Shown here piece by piece: positions 17,730 through 22,030 of a stretch of 22,030 nt of DNA. A program made the translations under genes and the position numbers. Every line of letters begins with the position of its first letter. Within the stretch, counting starts at the first letter, position 1. Below the pieces are notes generated by a model. It searched no databases. It was not told the origin of the DNA and saw only the letters and a list, made by a program, of their open reading frames with translations. This DNA comes from a virus. The stretch lies in IMG/VR virus record IMGVR_UViG_3300001827_000102, positions 1 through 22,030 of that record; one strand, written 5' to 3'.

Positions 17730-20450
17730 ATGGTGGAGCGTAGTCCGTTTTTCTTTGGTTCTTTGGATCGGTCGTCTGGGTCTTCTAGTCCGTACACGGG
17801 TTATTTGCCGAGTGGTATTGAGTATTACATTCCGTTAGGTTTGCGGCGTCCGATTTTGGAAGCGGGGCGTATGGGTTATGAGGCATTGGACAATATTATT
17901 GGTTTTGACGATGATCGTGTGACGGCTGGGGAGGAGTTGGGTCGTGCTTTGCGGGAGGATCCTCTTGGTGTTGGTGAGGCGGTTGCGGGTGGTATATATG
18001 GTGCTGTGAAGGATCCGATAGGGACGGGTCGTGCTGCTATTGAGGACATTGGTGGTTCGTTTAGTCGGATACAGGACATGCCTGATCCGAGGTATGCGAC
18101 TCGTGAGGAGATGGGTCAGGGTACGGCGGATTTATTTGCGACGGCTCCGTTTTTGTCTGGGCCTGTTGTGGCTGGTCGGTTGGGGTTACGGGGTCTTGGG
18201 TCTGTTTTACCGGGGGAGGATGTTGTTACTTCGGTTCGGGAGAATCCGTTAGCGGCGCTTGCGGATCGTATGACGGAGGAGACTACGGCTTTAGGTGTTG
18301 GGATGCTTCAGGATGATGGGATGCTTCGTGTTCCTGTTACTCGGGGTGGTGAGCCTGCGTATATTGGATTTGATCCTTTGACCTATCGCGGTCCGACTGG
18401 GGCTCAGTTTTTTGGTTCTGACACGGTTTTGCGTGCTAGTTTAGACGAGTTTGCGGAGATTCTTGATTCTGTACGTTTTGGGGACATAGGAACTGAGGAT
18501 CTGGAAGGAGCGTTACGTAATACTTTTTTTGATCGGGGTTTGGGCGATGACATGTTTAGCGAGTTTCCCCGGGTTGACCAGCAGGTTCCTAATGAGCTTC
18601 GCCAATTTTCGCCGGACATTCTTCGTGCGTTATTTCAGCAGCGAGTGAATCCGAGGCCTGATGAGCTTGCTGCGTTTGATCGTGCTATGGCTGGTGCGCG
18701 TTTGGATATACGGGATGCGGATGATCAGATTGCAAATCAACTGCAATTATTTATGGAAGAGAGCCCGGACCGTGTGGAGTTACGTGCGTTGCTTGCGGAT
18801 CGTCTTGTGGACGATCCGACTCGTGATCCGACGAATCCGTGGCGCGATGTTTTAGATGCGGAAGACATGCGAGAGCAGGTGGATGCTGAGTTTGCAGCGG
18901 AGCAGGCTCGCATTGTTGACATACTGGAGACTTTGGACAATCCGGATTTACTTGGTTACACGGACGAGGAGGTTGCGCGATTTTTGGAGGAGTTTCGCCC
19001 TCCAGTAGCTGACTTTGATGAGTTTCCGGACGACGACATAGACATGTCGGTATATTCGCAGGGGCCATTTAACCAGTATCAGTATGATTTAACTGAGACG
19101 TATTTGTCGGATAGTTTGGGTCCTGCGCAGACGGCGTTGGCGGGTCAAACGAAGTTTAATTCTGTTGAGGAGTTGCTTTCGGCGTTGAAGTCGAAGAGGG
19201 CGAAGCCAGCGGAGCTTGCGTTACGCGGGATTACTCCGCAGGGTTTGGGTGCTTTTGTTGATGCGGATGGCAAGATTGATCTTACGGATGCGCGGGTTGA
19301 GGCGTTATTGGCGAAGAATCCGGTTAAGGTTCATGTAAAGACGGGTACGGATGCTGCGTATGAGAGGAATTTTACGTCGGGTGGTCAGTCGTATTCGGAG
19401 ACGATTTTAACGTTAGAGAATCCTAACTTGCGGTCTGGGGCGGATGGTTTAGAGGGGTCGATGGCTCATTTTGGCTCGGTTCAGGATGGTGGTCCGTCTA
19501 TTGTTCATTTTCGCACTGCGGAGTTTCCGGTGGAGGGGGGTGGTACTTCGTTTCATTTGGGGGAGATTCAATCGGATGTTGCGCAGACATTGCGGCAGAT
19601 GAAAAAACGACGTGCGGTGCAACAGGATCTGCTGGATATTGAGGATACGGATGAGCGGTTACAATTTATTGTAGACAATTATAGGAGCTTTCCGGGGGGC
19701 GATTTTGTTGAGTTTGAAGTTGACTCTCTTGAACAATACTTGGATTTGCCTAAAGAGCAACGAGAGGCGTTAATTCAGGGGGGTCTTAATTCTGACGACA
19801 GGTTATGGGACTCGGTTGATATGGAGGACTATCAACCGGAAGGATATTTGCGTGGGGACGATATTTCGGATCCTGTTGAGAGGGCGCGTGAGGTACAACA
19901 GCGGCTTGAAAGGAATAAACGAGATTCGTTTTATTTAAAGAAGGAAACTTTTGAGAACGTGATGGGCGTTTTAGATGCGCTTTCGGATCTTGAAAGTTCG
20001 GGTCCGATACCTAAGACGAATGTAGAGAAGGCGGGTTTGCAGGGTTTGTACACGACGGAGAAGACTACGGATTTGGCGATTAAGTCTGCGTTTGATCAAA
20101 TAATGGCGAATCCTAGAGTGACGCATTTTACTTTGGGCACGGGTCGGATGGCGCATGACATGACGGGTGGCCCGTTAGCGGGTCAGCAAGCGTTTTACGA
20201 TGGGATTGTACCGAAGCAGGTTAACAAGGTTTTAGAGCAATTGGAGAAGACCAGTGGTTTAGACATGCCGCGACTTGATTTTGTTACCATTCGTGGGGAT
20301 GCTGGGGAATACAAGGTTCCGGCGTTTGAGATTACAGACAACTTTCGCAATGCTATACGGGAGTATGGTTTACCGATGTTTAGAAAGGGTGGTAGGGTTG
20401 TGGTACCGAGTTTTCTGGGCCTTGGTTCTTTAGGAAGGGAGTATTTGTGA
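17730..20450 (+). CDS. Large virion-type protein with EIQSD...FYD polyvalent module, 906 aa
   Basis: Residues 1-200 are rich in Gly, Ala, Leu and amphipathic helices (VGEAVAGGIYGAVKDPIG, PVVAGRLGLRGLGSVLPG), typical of internal or ejected virion proteins. The middle is charged and acidic. From about residue 540 comes a fold with THFTL-like strands: FHLGEIQSDVAQTLRQ (E612-D616), then GTGRMAHDMTGG, QAFYDGIVPKQVNK (F822-D824) and VPAFEITDNFRNAIREYGLPMFRKGGR. The spacing of EIQSD...FYD-x-x-x-PK-x-x-NK...G-x-P-x-F matches a module in phage polyvalent proteins, whose activity is not established as far as I know. It starts five bases after the previous stop, lacks a strong ribosome site, and overlaps the next gene. 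Confidence 0.75.
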   Translation: MVERSPFFFGSLDRSSGSSSPYTGYLPSGIEYYIPLGLRRPILEAGRMGYEALDNIIGFDDDRVTAGEELGRALREDPLGVGEAVAGGIYGAVKDPIGTGRAAIEDIGGSFSRIQDMPDPRYATREEMGQGTADLFATAPFLSGPVVAGRLGLRGLGSVLPGEDVVTSVRENPLAALADRMTEETTALGVGMLQDDGMLRVPVTRGGEPAYIGFDPLTYRGPTGAQFFGSDTVLRASLDEFAEILDSVRFGDIGTEDLEGALRNTFFDRGLGDDMFSEFPRVDQQVPNELRQFSPDILRALFQQRVNPRPDELAAFDRAMAGARLDIRDADDQIANQLQLFMEESPDRVELRALLADRLVDDPTRDPTNPWRDVLDAEDMREQVDAEFAAEQARIVDILETLDNPDLLGYTDEEVARFLEEFRPPVADFDEFPDDDIDMSVYSQGPFNQYQYDLTETYLSDSLGPAQTALAGQTKFNSVEELLSALKSKRAKPAELALRGITPQGLGAFVDADGKIDLTDARVEALLAKNPVKVHVKTGTDAAYERNFTSGGQSYSETILTLENPNLRSGADGLEGSMAHFGSVQDGGPSIVHFRTAEFPVEGGGTSFHLGEIQSDVAQTLRQMKKRRAVQQDLLDIEDTDERLQFIVDNYRSFPGGDFVEFEVDSLEQYLDLPKEQREALIQGGLNSDDRLWDSVDMEDYQPEGYLRGDDISDPVERAREVQQRLERNKRDSFYLKKETFENVMGVLDALSDLESSGPIPKTNVEKAGLQGLYTTEKTTDLAIKSAFDQIMANPRVTHFTLGTGRMAHDMTGGPLAGQQAFYDGIVPKQVNKVLEQLEKTSGLDMPRLDFVTIRGDAGEYKVPAFEITDNFRNAIREYGLPMFRKGGRVVVPSFLGLGSLGREYL

Positions 20451-20971
20451 TGAGGGGTAGTCCGTATGCTGCGCAGATGCGCCCTGAGATTGACGCGGGG
20501 GAGTATATAGTTACGAAGCGCGGGACGTTTTTGACGTCTGGTTTAAGCCGGGATCAGATTTTGTATAACTTAGAGAATTACGGGATTGGTTCTGACGAGA
20601 TTGTGTTCACTGGTTCTGCGGCGGAGGCTCGTTTGCGGGGTGCGAAGCCGTCTTTGCCTGTTAGTACGGAGCCGACGACGGCGGGTGAGGATCTGTTATC
20701 GGATAGTTTGTTTGAGTCTGTTGAGGTTGCTTCTGATCCGGAGGGTGTTTCGGATGCGGCGATGGTTGATTTTTTGAAGAAGCAGTCTGAGGAGAAGAAG
20801 GTTTCTGACAGGCGGGATCGTGGTTATCGGTCCTTGGCTATGGCTTATGATATGTTAACGCAGGAGCCGGAGCCTATGCAACTTCGGGAATATAGTTTAT
20901 ACAGGAATGTGAGGGCTCCTGATCCGTTAAGTCGGTTTGGGATTGGTTCGTTAGCGAAAGGGTTTACGTGA
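20450..20971 (+). CDS. Hypothetical virion-operon protein, 173 aa
   Basis: It starts MRGSPYAAQMRPEIDAGEYI and has VTKRGTFLTSGLSRDQILYNLENYGIG, which looks like a small folded domain, then a Thr/Ser/Glu-rich linker (residues about 65-100), a helix (AAMVDFLKKQSEEKKVSDRRDRGYRSLAMAYDML), and the end SRFGIGSLAKGFT. The last residues resemble the GLGSLGREYL end of the preceding 906-aa protein. The ATG at 20450 shares TGATG with the upstream stop and has GGGAG upstream. Function unknown; the operon suggests a minor virion or assembly protein. Confidence 0.7.
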   Translation: MRGSPYAAQMRPEIDAGEYIVTKRGTFLTSGLSRDQILYNLENYGIGSDEIVFTGSAAEARLRGAKPSLPVSTEPTTAGEDLLSDSLFESVEVASDPEGVSDAAMVDFLKKQSEEKKVSDRRDRGYRSLAMAYDMLTQEPEPMQLREYSLYRNVRAPDPLSRFGIGSLAKGFT

Positions 20972-21831
20972 TGGCTGGCAAAGACTACGGCATGACTAAA
21001 AAGGACATTCAGGCTGCGAGTGGCATGGCTAAAGCGTCTGGCGTAAAGAATGTTGGCGGGATACCGAGGGATGCTTCTGGGAAGTATGTGGGACCATTTA
21101 GTAGTGCGTATGAGCATTCGGAGGCATTATCTGGCGCGATGGGTAATGCGGCGGCTGCAACGGCAGCGCAAGCAACACATAGTGCGGGGCTTCGAGAAAA
21201 GGGGATAAGAGACACTTCTCGATTTGGAACGAACGCAGGTATTCTTGCGATGATAGGCGTGGACAAGCCACAATACGCAAGACCTGAAGACAATCCGCTG
21301 TATGCTTATAAGCCTGCTTCTGTTTTGGCGCGAGAGGCGCAAAATGAGTTTTTACGTAAGCAACAAGGTCTTTCTGGTTTAAGGCCGGGGGGTATTTTTG
21401 CGATGTTACCTCAGATTGCTCGTGCCTTTGGGGATGTTCCGGGCAACATTGGCAGGGCAATAAAGCTTCAGTTAACGGGTGGGGACCCGGAAAAGTTAAA
21501 GGAAGCAGGTTTTACTGAGCGTGATTATGAGGCGTTTAAGGCGGGGGCAAAGCAACGTGCTCTTGAGGACAGGTTTAATGAAATGATCAGGGATACTGGG
21601 GGCTCGGGTCGTGCTCAACTGATGGAGACAGTCGAGGATTCAGAGGCTGAGGATTCAGAGTCGGAGGAGACGGATTTTTATCCGGATGATTTATTAGTTG
21701 CGAAGGCTTTAGATCCTGCTGCTTTAACGCCATATACGCAACCCTTACCGACGCTTGGTGTTCCTGTGACTGCATTGTTGCCGGGGAATATTTTTTCTGA
21801 GTCTGACCCATACTATAACTATTATACCTGA
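20971..21831 (+). CDS. Hypothetical virion-operon protein, 286 aa
   Basis: The N-terminal third is Ala/Gly-rich and helical (LSGAMGNAAAATAAQATHSAGL), then LREKGIRDTSRFGTNAGILAMIGVDKP, a helix FLRKQQGLSGLRPGGIFAMLPQIARAFGDVPGNIGRAIKLQL, a KLKEAGFTERDYEAFKAGAKQR segment, an acidic linker EDSEAEDSESEE (a 15-base DNA repeat) and a hydrophobic end PYTQPLPTLGVPVTALLPGN. The composition suits an internal or scaffold-like virion protein. The ATG shares TGATG with the upstream stop. I do not recognise a family. Confidence 0.65.
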   Translation: MAGKDYGMTKKDIQAASGMAKASGVKNVGGIPRDASGKYVGPFSSAYEHSEALSGAMGNAAAATAAQATHSAGLREKGIRDTSRFGTNAGILAMIGVDKPQYARPEDNPLYAYKPASVLAREAQNEFLRKQQGLSGLRPGGIFAMLPQIARAFGDVPGNIGRAIKLQLTGGDPEKLKEAGFTERDYEAFKAGAKQRALEDRFNEMIRDTGGSGRAQLMETVEDSEAEDSESEETDFYPDDLLVAKALDPAALTPYTQPLPTLGVPVTALLPGNIFSESDPYYNYYT

Positions 21832-21833
21832 TC

Positions 21834-22030
21834 ATGAACCTACAAACGCTTCCGGAAGAAGCTTTAAAAGAGATACTGGCACTTACGGAAGCTAAGAAGC
21901 GGTTAGATTTACGTGAAAACGCGCAAGAAAGGTTTATGTCTTTTGCGCATCATGTGTATGAGAATTTTATTGAGGGTCGTCATCATAGGATTATTGCGGA
22001 AAAGCTGGAAAAGGTGGCGCGGGGTGAGAT
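21834..22030 (+). CDS. Terminase large subunit, N-terminal part (cut by window edge)
   Basis: Only 65 residues are visible: MNLQTLPEEALKEILALTEA, then FMSFAHHVYENFIEGRHHRIIAEKLEKVARGE. The pattern F-x-x-F-x-x-x-x-Y-x-x-FI-x-G-x-HH-x-x-IA-x-x-LE-x-VA-x-GE is the known lead-in to the ATPase domain of phage terminase large subunits, which continue with R-x-I-I-N-x-PPR-x-x-K(S/T). The Walker motifs and nuclease domain are beyond the window. The ATG follows the preceding stop by two bases without a clear ribosome site, so coupling is likely. It pairs with the small subunit at 12778. Confidence 0.82.
   Translation, partial: MNLQTLPEEALKEILALTEAKKRLDLRENAQERFMSFAHHVYENFIEGRHHRIIAEKLEKVARGE

Overview
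This window reads as part of the genome of a tailed double-stranded DNA phage (Caudoviricetes). It has a replication module with a family A DNA polymerase, an archaeo-eukaryotic-type (AEP) primase, a UvrD-like helicase, an SNF2-like helicase and an SSB-like protein. It also has a terminase small subunit, the start of a terminase large subunit, long low-homology proteins of virion type, and two clusters of very small overlapping genes. The primase, the DYASQEPR polymerase motif and several small families (DUF6378-, DUF7249-, DUF6926- and YubB/Api92-like) resemble those I know from phages of marine and soil proteobacteria. I cannot name the host. I see no integrase, tRNA gene, CRISPR array or insertion sequence.

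Layout. 1-6907 is one leftward replication operon of ten genes whose ends nearly all overlap (ATGA or TGATG junctions). 6908-6988 is a divergent promoter region. 6989-8917 is a short rightward operon (SNF2-like helicase, a 79-aa protein and a 53-aa ribbon-helix-helix protein), closed by tandem hairpins including a bidirectional terminator at 8971-8999. 8998-12442 is a tightly packed leftward cluster of 14 small genes, many of them acidic. 12443-12777 is a non-coding divergent control region with phased GTGTAAACA repeats inside a 21-bp inverted repeat. 12778-13702 holds terminase small subunit and a VRR-NUC-type nuclease, whose 3' end runs into a chain of hairpins. 13823-15513 is a second leftward cluster of six small genes ending in a cUUCGg terminator. 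15514-16621 is about 1.1 kb without a credible gene but full of nested hairpins. 16622-21831 holds four rightward overlapping or near-abutting genes for virion-type proteins, followed at 21834 by the start of terminase large subunit, cut by the window edge.

Two regions stand out. The first is 15541-16410, where almost every segment pairs with another. It has an exact 17-bp stem, two stacked 10-bp long-range helices, and two copies of a 28-nt loop module ending in GCGAAGCAC set on different stems. The non-Watson-Crick pairs I found are G-U when read on the + strand, so I propose a giant structured non-coding RNA comparable in size and phage context to GOLLD or ROOL RNAs; membership in either class is untested. 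The second is 12443-12777. The excess of C over G on the + strand to its left and of G over C to its right changes here, including in genes oriented against the trend. With the phased repeats and A/T tracts this makes it the best replication-origin candidate in the window.

The likely programme is that the replication operon and the SNF2/RHH operon make the DNA-processing machinery, the small-gene clusters supply host-takeover or counter-defence factors (inference only), and the rightward genes supply packaging enzymes and internal virion proteins. Terminase small and large subunits lie about 8.5 kb apart, with the nuclease, small genes, structured region and virion proteins between them, which is unusual.
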